This document shows, in pieces, positions 1-9,582 of a DNA stretch of 22,135 nucleotides. The notes beneath the pieces were generated by a model. That model did not search any database. It was not told where the DNA came from and saw only the letters and a list, made by a program, of their open reading frames with translations. The stretch comes from Phoronis australis. Taxonomy: Eukaryota > Phoronida > Phoronidae. Numbering within the stretch: the first letter of the stretch is position 1; each line of letters opens with the position of its first letter. A program made the translations under genes and the position numbers. The DNA lies in the NCBI GenBank assembly GCA_002633005.1, contig NMRA01000825.1, positions 100,657 to 122,791 on the forward strand, written 5' to 3'.

Positions 1-531
1 GACGATGACAAGTTTGACTATTGTGGCACCTCCTAATGGTAGATTTGTTTTTTTTTTTGCTCCCATAACTGTATCTCCTAAACCCTTTGCAGGATTTTTA
101 TTTAATTTAATTAGTAAGGGTATTTATATGAAGCTAACATCAGACAATGACGACTTTCAGACGGATCCAATGAACAGTGTGCCACCGAGTGGCAATTTCA
201 TTTTATTCTGTTTTCCTTTGTTTCTCTGAAGTTCCGTGATGGATTTCTATGAAATTTGGTGAATAGCTTTCTGTTAAAGAAGCAATGGCATGTTCCCATT
301 TTTGGATGGATTGTTCTTTTTTTGCGCCATCTAGTGGCTATTTTTATGACACAAATAAACAATCCCAAAAAGCTCACCATTTGAGATGCATTCGTGGGCG
401 CATTTTAACGCTCCGCGTTGCTCTTGTTACATTTGTTGGATTCTGATCAAGTTTGATTGTTACGTGTATGGTGCAGATAGCTTAGCCCCATTAATGTTAT
501 GTTTGTACTTTTGCGTGTTTAATCTTCGTAG
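1..531. other. No gene seen; AT-rich flank
   Basis: No reading frame here has convincing splice borders or recognisable motifs. The short frames at 5-229 and 198-380 are low-complexity and read through T runs. The only item I can support is the CTCF-like site at 324-338. The stretch is probably intron or intergenic DNA upstream of the exon at 532. Confidence 0.5.
324..338 (-). promoter_or_regulatory. CTCF-like binding site
   Basis: On the minus strand the sequence reads GCCACTAGATGGCGC. It contains CCACTAGATGGC, a full match to the bilaterian CTCF core CCASYAGRKGGC. CTCF is an 11-zinc-finger insulator and architecture protein conserved in most bilaterians. A second, 11/12 match lies at 2103-2114 on the plus strand. 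A single 12-mer match can occur by chance, so binding is inference. Confidence 0.35.
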
Positions 532-632
532 ATTGAAGACGAGATCTCGGCATTGACATCCTACGTAGAGCGGACCAAACCTGTGTGTGATGAACTTGTC
601 AAGACCGTCCGACAAATGCTTCAGGGAAAGAG
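532..632 (+). CDS. Coding exon, function unknown
   Basis: An AG acceptor at 530-531, after a T-rich stretch, opens a frame starting Ile-Glu-Asp-Glu-Ile and continuing through SYVERTKPVCDELVKTV and RQMLQGK. It runs to a GT at 633-634 (GAG|GTGACG), or to a TGA at 634-636 if this is the last exon. The peptide is about 34 residues, highly charged and helix-like, with amphipathic heptad-type spacing and no low-complexity bias. That composition is unusual for this AT-rich neighbourhood and argues for real coding sequence. As read, the 5' border is phase 0 and the 3' border phase 2. I do not recognise the family. It could be part of a coiled-coil protein. No partner exon was found in the window. Confidence 0.45.
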
Positions 633-636
633 GTGA

Positions 637-1273
637 CGGAAATCTGATGGTGCTCAATATTTATTTCATAACTTAATTTACTGTTTGTGCTCAGTCCACC
701 CCATATTTTGTGTTATCCCATATGCTTGGGTATAAACCTTCCCCTCCTGCTTAGCGCAAAGTTGTCAGGAAAAGCAGATCCTGAAAGCAGACTATCATTG
801 CAAACACGTGTAATGCAAAGCACTATGTTCTAGTTTTAGATCATTGAAGCTCATTGGCTTGCTGGTAAGTCTGATTGTGTGATAGGAATCCATGCCTTTG
901 AGCATATAGACAAATGTCTGATATAAGCCATCTCGAGTAAGCTTCTCCACATTTTGGAATTCCCAGTGACAACCCCAGTGTCTTGTAGGTGAGAGGCTAA
1001 GTTATTCAGTTGTGTAATATGTATGTGCTGCCTGTTCGGTGTATTGGTAAAATGTGTCAGAAGTGTAATAAATAGTTTTTTTCTATTGGCTGTTGTATAC
1101 ATGTTATGTCAAATGATATGTGGATTTCTAGTTTATGAACTTACAAACACAGTGAATTTAATGAGTGTCCTAACCACTCTAAGAACCCAAAAAAGTGTCA
1201 ACTGCACTTTCAAACTTTTGTTTCCTTACCTTCACAACTTGTACACAAGTGTAAAGAGGTGTTGTTTGTAAAG
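637..1273. other. No gene seen
   Basis: This is AT-rich sequence with no supported gene. The 82-residue frame at 1023-1271 is hydrophobic and Cys-rich, lacks splice borders or a known motif, and is probably chance. Confidence 0.45.
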
Positions 1274-1405
1274 AATACAAGATAAATATTGTTACACATT
1301 GCAAAAAGCCTCAAAGGTCAAACCAAGAAACCTGAACAATAATACAAGATAAAAACTGTTACAGGTTGCAAAGAGGTCAAAGGTCAGTCCAAGAGACCTC
1401 ATCAA
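1274..1405. repeat. Two-copy tandem duplication, 67-bp period
   Basis: The sequence starting AATACAAGATAAA at 1274 recurs at 1341 with the same order of blocks: a GTTACA block, a TTGCAAA block, then AAAGGTCA and CCAAGA-ACCT. The copies differ at scattered positions, so the duplication is not recent. The second copy carries the DR1 element at 1374-1386. The first copy has only one intact AGGTCA half-site. Confidence 0.75.
1374..1386 (+). promoter_or_regulatory. Perfect DR1 nuclear-receptor element
   Basis: AGGTCA, one A spacer, then AGGTCA. This is the ideal direct repeat spaced by one base bound by HNF4, RXR heterodimers and COUP-TF. It lies in the second copy of a 67-bp duplication and far from any supported promoter, so a regulatory role is inference. 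Confidence 0.45.
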
Positions 1406-1406
1406 C

Positions 1407-2469
1407 ATGCCATTGAATGCAGAATGACACTTGGCTTACCTCAAACTCCAACTGCTGCCTGCTGGTTAATTTAATGAATAGCCCAAGTATGTAGCACACT
1501 TAGCAGGAACATAGTATGGCAACATTATACAAAAGTTTTCGGTTGTTTAAGTCACATTTCTTATCCGTTTTTTTAAATTCAGAAACAGGTGTGTGTTCCG
1601 AACTATTCAAATATTGCATTTAAAATAAAACTTTCAAAACGAAAATTTAATAACAGTATCTGCGAAAGAAATTATTCTAACATTTTAAATGTTACCATTT
1701 CTTGAGAAATTCAGAACTGAATTTTTACCCTACATTTGCGGTACATTCGAGTCTTAAGCGTATAATTATTGGGAATAATTAAGGCGCACGCGCTTATACC
1801 GGAACCAGTTGAGTAAAACCTTGCTTGAAATTGATTCTCTGGTGCACCCCATCATTTAAAAAATACGCAGTGTTATTTGGCTCTCTGATTGCAGTGGCCC
1901 ACTGTTTGTGTATATGTATAGCCAGATTAAACCCTTAAGTTTGATTTTCAGTTAGAAGTTGTAAGCATACTCTAACATCTATTGCAAATTTCCAAAAACT
2001 GAACCCCTTAAAGAGTGTCCCGAAAGAGCTCTCGTTCAAAAGAGGAAATTTGCATGAAGCGAGAATTTTAACTCAATTGTAAATGGAATGTTATTGTAAC
2101 ATCCTGCAGATGGCGCACAGTTATGCCTAGCATTCAAAGAATGTTTCCTAAATAACTCCCTTATTTCCGTCGGCAGTTTTTAAGAAAAGAACACTCACTC
2201 GGAAATTTCCGAAATTCATTAAAAAAGCAGATGTTGGTTTAAATTAAAATGGAAGTTAAATAAGTTAAAAGACTAAAAGATCAGGTCATTGTTTGGAAGA
2301 CGAATAATCTAGTGGTAATCTCGGATCTTTTAACCAAAATATTTTACGCCCATGGGGTTTCGGAATGTAGCGGCCAGTGCGTTTTTTCTGTAACACGGCA
2401 TCAGATTAAAAATGTTTTGCATTTGCTTGTCGTATTAATGGTCACTTTGGTACACCTTTCACGCAACTA
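1407..2469. other. AT-rich, no gene; one CTCF-like match
   Basis: No exon or transposon is recognisable here. At 2103-2114 CCTGCAGATGGC matches the CTCF core at 11 of 12 positions. It is oriented opposite to the perfect match at 324-338, so the two point away from each other. Confidence 0.4.
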
Positions 2470-3030
2470 AGCCTGGAAGTGATAGGTAAAACCTACAAGT
2501 TTCCTTTAGGTCGCTCTGATTATCACCCACACGCAGCACCTTACAGGCGTGTTCAGGGGAACGAGACCAAAAAAATCCCTTTGCGCACATCAAAATGGCG
2601 ACAATCCGGTCTATCAAAACAACTGGTCCGTGACTTTCTCTGGCGGCCATATCATTGTTTGGGCGGCTGAAACTAACCCGCTGTGATGAACACCTTTCAA
2701 GAGCCTTGTCCGTAGCAATAACGAACAGCCAATTTAAACCTGAATAATGAAAAAATTCAATAACCTATAGCACATGCCTGACGTCAGTTATGTAATTGCG
2801 TTTTAAAACGAAAGTAACCGATGAATTTATGATTACCTGCGCTTCCGGCCTGTATCCCTCACGATAAATATTTAAAAGGACACTAGATCCGATTTTGGCC
2901 TATTAACAAATATCAACTACGACTTTCCCCAATGCTTTTGACTAAACTCTTGTAATGAGGACACCAAAGCAAACCAAGCCAAAGCCAGCAATCTAAAACC
3001 GACATGGTCGACATGGCGGATAAAAAGGCA
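2470..3030. promoter_or_regulatory. Possible bidirectional promoter patch
   Basis: This patch has more GC and CpG than its surroundings. It holds a full palindromic cAMP-response element, TGACGTCA, at 2779-2786. It also has three YY1-like ATGGC motifs: AAAATGGCGAC at 2592-2602, GATATGGCCGCC read on the minus strand near 2641-2652, and ACATGGCGG at 3011-3019. On the minus strand the second motif starts a frame beginning MAARESHGPVVLIDRIV that meets a GTAAGG donor-like site, so a first exon there is possible. None of this reaches proof. Confidence 0.25.
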
Positions 3031-3319
3031 GTTCGTCCCTAGTCAGATGTATGCAGTCCAGTTAATATAACCACTTGGTGACTTCGTAGCATTCAAGATT
3101 TTAGAGTAGAGTCGTTCGATGGCATTTGCCACTTTGCACCTGCAAGCGAGGGCTTGAACGAGCCGTTGCATATTTTTTTTTTAATTATAGTTGAGTTTTA
3201 TGAGAGATGGAATGTGAAGAATTCATTCAAACGTTTACGAATGACATCCCCAACTCTTTTGGTTCTTTAATTTTTTGATAGAAAATAATAGGATAGATGA
3301 GGTTATAAAATGTCTTTTC

Positions 3320-3457
3320 CATGGGCGGCGCATCATAGGGGGCTATAGCCCTCACTTATTTCAGTGCTGTGCCGCTCATGGACATTGGGATGCGCACCAT
3401 ATATGGGGCTGGGGGCTATAGCCCTCCCTCACTTATTTCGGTGTTGCGCCACCTATG
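3320..3457. mobile_element. 138-bp MITE-like element
   Basis: The ends form an imperfect inverted repeat: CATGGGCGGCGCA on the left, and CATAGGTGGCGCA when the right end is read on the minus strand. TTTTC lies directly outside both ends (3315-3319 and 3458-3462) and may be a target-site duplication. Internally two direct copies of a block centred on the palindrome GGGCTATAGCCC lie 73 bp apart (3340-3351 and 3413-3424), each followed by CACTTATTTC. It has no coding capacity. The CA-GGCGGCGC start resembles hAT-type termini, but the 5-bp duplication does not fit the usual 8 bp, so the superfamily is open. Confidence 0.55.
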
Positions 3458-3469
3458 TTTTCGCTTATG

Positions 3470-5000
3470 GCACAGAAGCTTCTTCGTCAATGACAATTAA
3501 ATTTGGACGTCATCGGACGAACAGAGATTTACAGAACGCGAAGGCTTTCAAAAGTAAAATATTGCCGCAAAATGTCAACGCCCGGAAATTAAGTTGTATG
3601 TGAACAGAATAAAAAGTATTTTAAAAACATGTTTCGCGAAAAGGGAAAAGCTTTTGAGTCCGGTGTGTTAGCCAATATACCCCATCACAAGAACAACCCT
3701 AAACATTTCTGGAAAAGTGTAGAGACTCACGTGATCATCAACATCTTTTAGTGCCGCGGATAGTTGACAAGAATACTTTAAAACACTTTTGAACGAAGAA
3801 TCTTTATGACTCATAATTCAGTGTTGAATTCTGTGTCATGTGAATTGGGTGCACATTCTGATACTTGTGATTCACGTAATGCTAATGTACCGTTTGATTG
3901 AAACAATGTTTACTCCGGAAGAAATTGATGAAGCGATAAAAAGTATCACTAATATGAAGGCTGCAATGAGTGATGGCACTATTTTTGAGATGATGAAGTG
4001 TACCAGAGTACATATAGTTCCAGTTCTAGTCAAATTGTTCAATAAAATTTTGGTTTCAGGCCTACACCCACAAACTTGGTGCGACGCTGTTTATGCCAAT
4101 CCATAAGAAAGGAAATACGAATGGTGAAAGCTTGTAGGGGAATTTCCTTATAAGCGGCAGCTGGTTAGTTATTTTCTAGTGTTCGGCTGGCTTGGGCAAA
4201 CCACGGTGGTGTAATTCACTAGTCCCAGGCAGGATTTCGAAAAGGCTATGGGACCCGAGACCAAATATTTACCTTGTACGCCGTCTGCCATAAATTCATT
4301 AGTGGGTAAGGAAGTCATTTTTATTGCGCATTCGTAGATTTTGTGAAAGCGTTTGATAAAGTTTGTCAAATATTATTATTTAAACTCCGACAGTCAATGT
4401 ACGGCAAACTGCTCACTTGCATCATAGACTATAGTGCAGAATATTCTATGCTTACATAAACACGCCACAAGAAGTCGCCTGTTATTTGCATTGTAAAATG
4501 CGGAGACAGCGGGAAGTATGATAAATCCTTTCATATTTTGTTTATACCTTAGTAAATGAATTTTTGTTCTATAATTAACAACGCTAATAAATGAGGAATA
4601 TTTGTGACAGGTGACATATCAGATATTCATTCGATGCTTTATGCAGACGATATGGTGGTGTGTGACAGGTGACATATCAGATATTCATTCGATGCTTTAT
4701 GCAGACGATATGGTAGTGTGTGACAGGTGACATATCAGATATTCATTCGATGCTTTATGTAAACGATATGGTGGTGTGTGCTCGCATTCCAGTGAATCTG
4801 CATTAATTGTATGAATAGTTATTGTAGGACGTGAGGCATGTCTGTAAACTTCGAATATATTTAGTATATGACGGTCCATTGCAAAATTATAAAAATGTTT
4901 TTTCGATAAGGATTAGATGAAAGTGCTTTGTCGCTATAAGTATTTAGGCCTTATAAGTGCTGGGAGTTACGTCGAAAGAGTGTGACGAACAAGGAGTTGC
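3470..5000 (+). pseudogene. Decayed LINE reverse transcriptase fragment
   Basis: Read across three frames, this shows landmarks of a non-LTR retrotransposon ORF2 in the right order. They are NPKHFWKSVE (3695-3724), YFKTLLNEES (about 3774-3803), FTPEEIDEAIKSI (about 3912), PIHKKGNTN (about 4095), QAGFRKGYGT (about 4227), FVDFVKAFDKV (about 4335), a GIFVTGDISDI block leading to YADD (4640-4651), and YLGLI (4941). This covers the linker before the palm, palm motifs including the two catalytic Asp boxes, and the thumb entry. The endonuclease domain is absent, so the copy is 5'-truncated. Frameshifts near 3800, 4090 and 4140, several stops and a triplicated catalytic box make it dead. The style fits the CR1/jockey-like LINEs common in marine invertebrates, but the clade is uncertain. 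Confidence 0.85.
4604..4777 (+). repeat. Three tandem 58-bp copies of the YADD box
   Basis: The unit begins GTGACAGGTGACATATCAG and ends in the bases encoding YADDMVV. It starts at 4604, 4662 and 4720. Copies 1 and 2 differ by about one base. Copy 3 carries GTAAAC in place of GCAGAC, changing Ala-Asp to Val-Asn. Because 58 is not a multiple of three, each copy lies in a different frame. The expansion therefore arose after the LINE had died. Confidence 0.9.
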
Positions 5001-6397
5001 ACGAGTGTGATTTTGATATTCAAGACACATGTTTGATCTTGCGTCTTTGCGCACACGACCAGTGTTTAATTTCGTCTTTTCATTCGTGTAGTTCGTTGCA
5101 CAAGCGCTCGAATTCCCCGATGACTCAAAACCATCTATAAGAATCATAAAGGTTGGAGTCTAAAACTTTGCCGAGCCGAGGCTCCCAACTTCAACAATCC
5201 CAAAGCCAAATAAAACTTCCTTGCAGTCTCCCCAGACTCGCATAGCATAAACTCACGAAGCCCTATCTTTCCTTGATCCCATCAAATTGTCCTTGTAAGA
5301 GGTGAATTGGAGATGGAATTTTCAAAACAAACTCAAAACTCCGAATTCAAGGACCGTAAATAGTTAACATGACGGATTTCACTAGTTGTGCTTTAAAGGT
5401 TCCCACCGTGCATTTTATTAGTTTTTGAGGTTTCAGTTTGCTAATGTGAAATGAATACCACAAAAGCTAACTAAAAAGCACTTTTTATGCCAAATAGTCG
5501 TGAATTTTTTAATTTTGAAGAAAAATTAGTTATTTCGTAGTTTCCAATCGTCACATTTGAAACTCTCGGTTCGTTTTGTGTATATATTCACAAAATAGAC
5601 ACTTAACAATCACTGACAAAGGCCACAGTAAACCTGGGTTACTCGTATTCACTATTGTCACGGCCGGTCTAAACAATGCATAAGTCCACGTGTCGAAGCA
5701 CTCGATCTGGGCCGGTGTCGAGGGCCTGGCATCACTCGCCCTAGAATGGAAGTAGTTTCTTCTTTATTTATAAACTTTGCTAAGGCACTTACAAGGTGGC
5801 AAGTCCTTTATCCTAACTCGGCTTGTGTGTATGTGGTCGAAACACGATTCTTTGAAATGTGCCGAACAAAGTGCAGCTCCCGGCTGAATCGCATGTATCC
5901 GACACTGCCATTCCACACTCTCGTGTGGCGCACAAACCGATAACAGAAAACTATTTCTTTAAAATTTTGGCTTGTTTCTTAGCAACAGGTGTACTAGAGG
6001 CTATTAAATCTCTTAAGATGTATTAATAAAATAAATTCTTTTTGAGACACAGGGTCATGGTGGGAACTCTTCAACTTCTACGCATATCGAGTTTGAGCAA
6101 GCATCCTCTACGTCAAAGTTAAGAAATATATCCCCTATTTCAATGATTGCGGTTACTAAAAAATATCACTTATATGTGTAATTGGATTCTTCTTATAGCT
6201 CATTTTATCACCTAACCAAGAATTTAATAGCAAGAATCAGCGTATCTTGTATTCGATCTTTACATTATTTGCTACTCATTGTTTTAGGCGCAACGAATAC
6301 AAAGATACTATTGACGAATACTCGGTTTTTGGCGGAGATTTCCGATGTTTGACCGCACGTTCAGTAGCAGTAAATCACCTATCGGTAACTGCGTTAG
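5001..6397. other. No gene seen
   Basis: The first 150 bases may be the tail of the LINE. The rest is AT-rich with no recognisable protein. The 65-residue frame at 5746-5943 has no known motif. At about 6287 a pyrimidine tract ends in TTTTAG and is followed by an open stretch (RNEYKDTIDEYS). It may be an upstream part of the zinc-knuckle frame in a shifted register. Confidence 0.35.
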
Positions 6398-6718
6398 AAG
6401 TTAGTAACCCGGAAGTTCAACAAGATCTGTTGCTGGAAGACCAGCAAATGGAATGAATTTCAGTCAACCAAAAAGCCGCCTGAAGGCGGGGACATTAACG
6501 AAAACATTGTCAAAGGGGCGTTGCGAGTAGAACCGACCTGTTATAAGTGTCATCAGCCAGGACACTTCAAACGTGAATGTCCGAAACTGCAGAAAACAAG
6601 TAATAATAACGGAGCTCAAACCAGAGAAAAAGAACGAAATGGCGAACCTCGAGGACGCGGTCGTAATTACGAGCGTAAATTAAATTGCAGGAGTGTCGCC
6701 GTACAATTACGCTCGTAA
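6398..6718 (+). pseudogene. CCHC zinc-knuckle reading frame, gag-like
   Basis: An open stretch of 107 codons follows a TAG at 6395-6397. It contains KWNEFQSTKKPPEGG, then a perfect CCHC zinc knuckle, CYKCHQPGHFKREC (C-x2-C-x4-H-x4-C, about 6539-6580), and then an Asn/Arg/Gly-rich tail. Such knuckles bind single-stranded nucleic acid and are typical of retrotransposon Gag proteins, and also of cellular CNBP-type proteins. There is no ATG before the knuckle (the nearest usable start is TTG at 6521), so this is an exon or a fragment. The last 20 codons are read out of the repeat at 6662-7196, which means the natural 3' end has been replaced. No protease or polymerase follows. A retroelement remnant is the best guess. 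Confidence 0.55.
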
Positions 6719-7196
6719 ATTAAATGGGGAAAGTTTCGCCGTAAAATTACGCTCGTAATTACGAGCGTAAGTTAAATTGCAAAAGTGTTGCAGTAAAATT
6801 GCGCCCGTAAATTAAATGGGGGAAATGTCGCCGTAAATTACGCTCGTAAAATACCTTAACAACGTTCCAAATTTAAACCAATCAGTGATGACCTATCATA
6901 CACGACTGTTGCTAGTCAGCTCGATCATGCACAATCGCTGACATGGCAGCAGCGATTTGATCCGCCATCATTCAGCGCTCGTATCGTAGACATGAAATCC
7001 GTCAGTAAATAAGTATTTCCATGAGCGCGTGCGATTGTGGATTGTAAAACCCAACATCATTGGCTAAGAGTTTGATATAAATTACGAGCGTAATTTTACG
7101 CCGTAATGAATTAAATTACGCGCGTAATTTTACGGCGTAAATAACGGCGTAATTTACACAATTACGCTCGTATTTTTCCGGCGACACTTTCTCCCC
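6662..7196. mobile_element. MITE built of TTACGAGCGTAA palindromic units
   Basis: The left arm (6674-6845) holds four roughly 40-bp units. Each has CGTAAATTAAATGGGG or a variant, then GTNTCGCCGTA, then AATTACGCTCGTAA. The units start at 6674, 6714, 6766 and 6806. The right arm (7081-7196) carries the same modules inverted: TTACGAGCGTAATTTTACG, TACGGCGTAA, ATTACGCTCGTA, and a terminal CCGGCGACACTTTCTCCCC that is the reverse of TGGGG-AAAGT-TCGCCG. The centre (6850-7075) is unrelated single-copy sequence. The pattern fits a non-autonomous DNA transposon with expanded subterminal repeats. Exact ends and target-site duplication are not resolved. Confidence 0.7.
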
Positions 7197-7302
7197 AACG
7201 GCCCATCACAGGATATTCCGTGTGTCGTTCATCACGTTTCCACGGGGCCACTTTTCAGTATAGGTGGCGCTGTGTCACAGAGTAATAAAGACCCTCTAAA
7301 AT

Positions 7303-7380
7303 CAATCGCCAAGTGGCTGAAGGGTTTGGATGCTCGGCTCTCGCACGTGGTTCCCGAGTTCAACTCTCGGTGTACTCGGC
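7303..7380 (+). mobile_element. tRNA-derived SINE head
   Basis: The sequence has an A-box-like AAGTGGCTGAAGGG (7311-7324). It also has a textbook T arm: CCGAG stem, TTCAACT seven-base loop and CTCGG stem (7354-7370), giving the B-box GAGTTCAACTC. These are internal RNA polymerase III promoter elements. The acceptor stem does not pair: AATCGCC faces TGTACTC. The anticodon arm is also not clean, so it is not a working tRNA gene. A SINE head or tRNA pseudogene fits best. Confidence 0.55.
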
Positions 7381-8054
7381 AATGTCTCCGACGAGAATCT
7401 AAAGAATGATGTTTAAACTTCAACCATACTCATTCAATTTTGTTTGAGTATAGATCACGTAGGAATGCTGATGACAATTGTCTTATGATGGATGATGGTT
7501 TGAATGCTGCTCTTACCATTCAAATGGGACGCCGATGATGCATCGTGGCAGAACGAGGATTGGTTGAAATCACCTGAACTGGGTGGAAAAGTTCTATTTA
7601 ATATATGTTAATAAGCTAAACCCAGGTTTATTGCCCCTGCCGTAAAATGCATTATTAATGCATGTACGCCTCGTTGTATGAATAAACGACATCGGTTTTC
7701 AAAACTGCACGGATGTAGCAATCCACTTAATGGATTCGTTGCATATACCTGATGTTATTTGTTGTATAATTATTTTGATCTGGTTTGTGCGCTTCGTTAC
7801 AAAATCAACCAGTGAATTCATGATTACCCAAGCTTCCGATGGACGTGCAAACCATTCACCAAAGTTTGAGAAACGGTATTGTTTAGAGCGAATGGCTATT
7901 AGCACAATAGTCAAACAATGAGCGATATGCATGAAACAGTGCAACCCCCGCTATAACGGAATGTTATCAGGGTGCTGTTAAACTCTTGAAGCTAGCCTTC
8001 ACAATGTTAAAGCCATAGAACTCTAAGAACGATTTGCTTCATTTCCAATATTAA
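7381..8054. other. No gene seen
   Basis: This is AT-rich DNA. A short open stretch near 7513-7605 reads PFKWDADDASWQNEDWL then KSPELGGKV before a stop. It looks compositionally coding but has no splice support and is not recognised. Confidence 0.3.
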
Positions 8055-8204
8055 AAGAACAATACAGATAAAGTATCAGCTACGCTCCATGCTTTGATCA
8101 ATTTCAAGGCTAAGTGGCCAGAATCAAAGCTTGGTTTCTTGATAAGAAGCACGGGTTCAATGGACCATGTGCTTTTAGAGTTACCTGTGTCAAACTACTT
8201 GTAG
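8055..8204 (+). CDS. Exon-like open stretch, function unknown
   Basis: Forty-nine codons lie open between TAA (8052-8054) and TAG (8202-8204). They include DKVSATLHALINFKAKWPES, then KLGFLIRSTGSMDHVLLELP. There is no ATG at the start, so it can only be an exon or a remnant. The balanced, globular-looking composition is unlike random translation of this AT-rich region. An AAAAG acceptor at 8057 is possible but lacks a good pyrimidine tract. The family is not recognised, and a decayed transposon protein is equally possible. Confidence 0.3.
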   Translation, partial: KNNTDKVSATLHALINFKAKWPESKLGFLIRSTGSMDHVLLELPVSNYL

Positions 8205-9314
8205 ACTATTAATTTAGACTTTTTGCCCCAATAATATCGGTTTGGGTCTTCAGTTGAAGTGGGCGCGGGGAAATCTGTGATTGGACTGAAATGGTGAAAT
8301 TTTAGAAGGGCTAGCCAATTCTACGGTTTTCTGAGGTATTTCCGATTTTGGTTTTACTCTTCTGTGCTCTGAATGTTTTTATGACAGAAAAGTCTTCAAA
8401 CATAGTGAGTCTCTTATAGCAACAATAGGTGTAGCAAATTTCAAGTTTTAAGCTGTAAAGCCGTATCAAGCTAAAAGTGTAGGTCAAAATGGAACATCTT
8501 ACTGACGACATCCAACTGAAGTTGAAATCATCAGTAGTGTCTCAAGAACAAGGTCGAGGATTGTGAACCACAGTGAGATTGTGAAACCATCACGATGGTA
8601 TGTTTGGACTCTAGTATTCGAGTGATGATTTCTGTCATAACCCTTCCGGTTCTTCATTGCATTCTTTCGTTACGCGTTCCGAATATATCTTTGCTTTGGA
8701 CTCTTTGGTACTGATTGGCGTTTACTGGTGACCATTTTGGGGAGGAAGTCAGTTATGCCTTAGTGTTTTTGATTTAAAATTTGACTAAGTGCGTCTCCTA
8801 ATTAGAAATGTTTTACCACAAATTTCAATACTGCCAGTTATTTTGATTTCGCAATTACAAATATTGGAAAGCACGTCTTTCGAAAAAGAATCATTAAACT
8901 CATATAATATGGTGACAAAGATTCACTATGCTTATTGAGGATCTTTCAGACTTTCTTCATCAAGAATGTTTTAAAAATTTACATCAAGTCAATCCAATAT
9001 TAATGTTACTTGGTAAATTGTGGGCATTAAAATTTTATAAAATTAAAGTGAATCATTAGATTAACAAATGAAGTTTGTTCTAATTGTCTTTTAAAATTAG
9101 AATTGAAGCTGACACATGTTGTCGTTATTAGCATCCAAAAACAACATCCACAAATTTTAGAATATTTCGATTTTATTACAATGTTACCTTGGTATTCTTT
9201 TTAAATGAAAATTTATTTTGAAAAGAAAATCTATTGCATTGCCAACAAAAAATCAAAAAGGAGGTGATCCTTAAATCTCCTGGCTCTTTGTTCGTCCATC
9301 CCTCTGCTTCACAG
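8205..9314. other. AT-rich, no gene seen
   Basis: No supported exon, RNA or repeat. The reverse-strand frame at 8311-8511 shows no motif. Confidence 0.45.
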
Positions 9315-9422
9315 GCTATGCTCCCTGAACTTGATGTAATCCGTCTCGATGCTCCTCCATTTGATACCCCCCTCCTTCCCCAAACCGATTTTCCACAAGC
9401 CTGCCAATCCCTTGACCGTTAA
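9315..9422 (+). CDS. Possible terminal exon, function unknown
   Basis: A strong pyrimidine tract (CCATCCCTCTGCTTCACAG) ends in AG at 9313-9314. It is followed by 35 codons containing MLPELDVIRLDAPPFDTPLL and a TAA. The Pro/Leu-rich, acidic peptide and the good acceptor suggest a last coding exon. No upstream partner or poly(A) signal was identified, and the family is not recognised. Confidence 0.25.
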   Translation, partial: AMLPELDVIRLDAPPFDTPLLPQTDFPQACQSLDR

Positions 9423-9582
9423 CTCAGTTTATGTGTGACCTCTTGGTTTGCATCAGGTGGTTGAGCCTACGTGGCAAAAACGATACCCTTTAGCGGGGAC
9501 TGAAATGAATGGTTTCCTGGGCACTTTCTAATGAGCGCGATGGTAAATCCAAAATTAAAATGAGTTTTAACCGGTGGTGACC

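Noticed and set aside
1023-1271. 82-residue hydrophobic Cys-rich frame
   Set aside because: No splice borders, no signal-peptide logic and no motif; its length is compatible with chance in six frames.
7303-7380. Functional tRNA gene
   Set aside because: The T arm is perfect, but the acceptor strands AATCGCC and TGTACTC do not pair and the anticodon arm is not formed.
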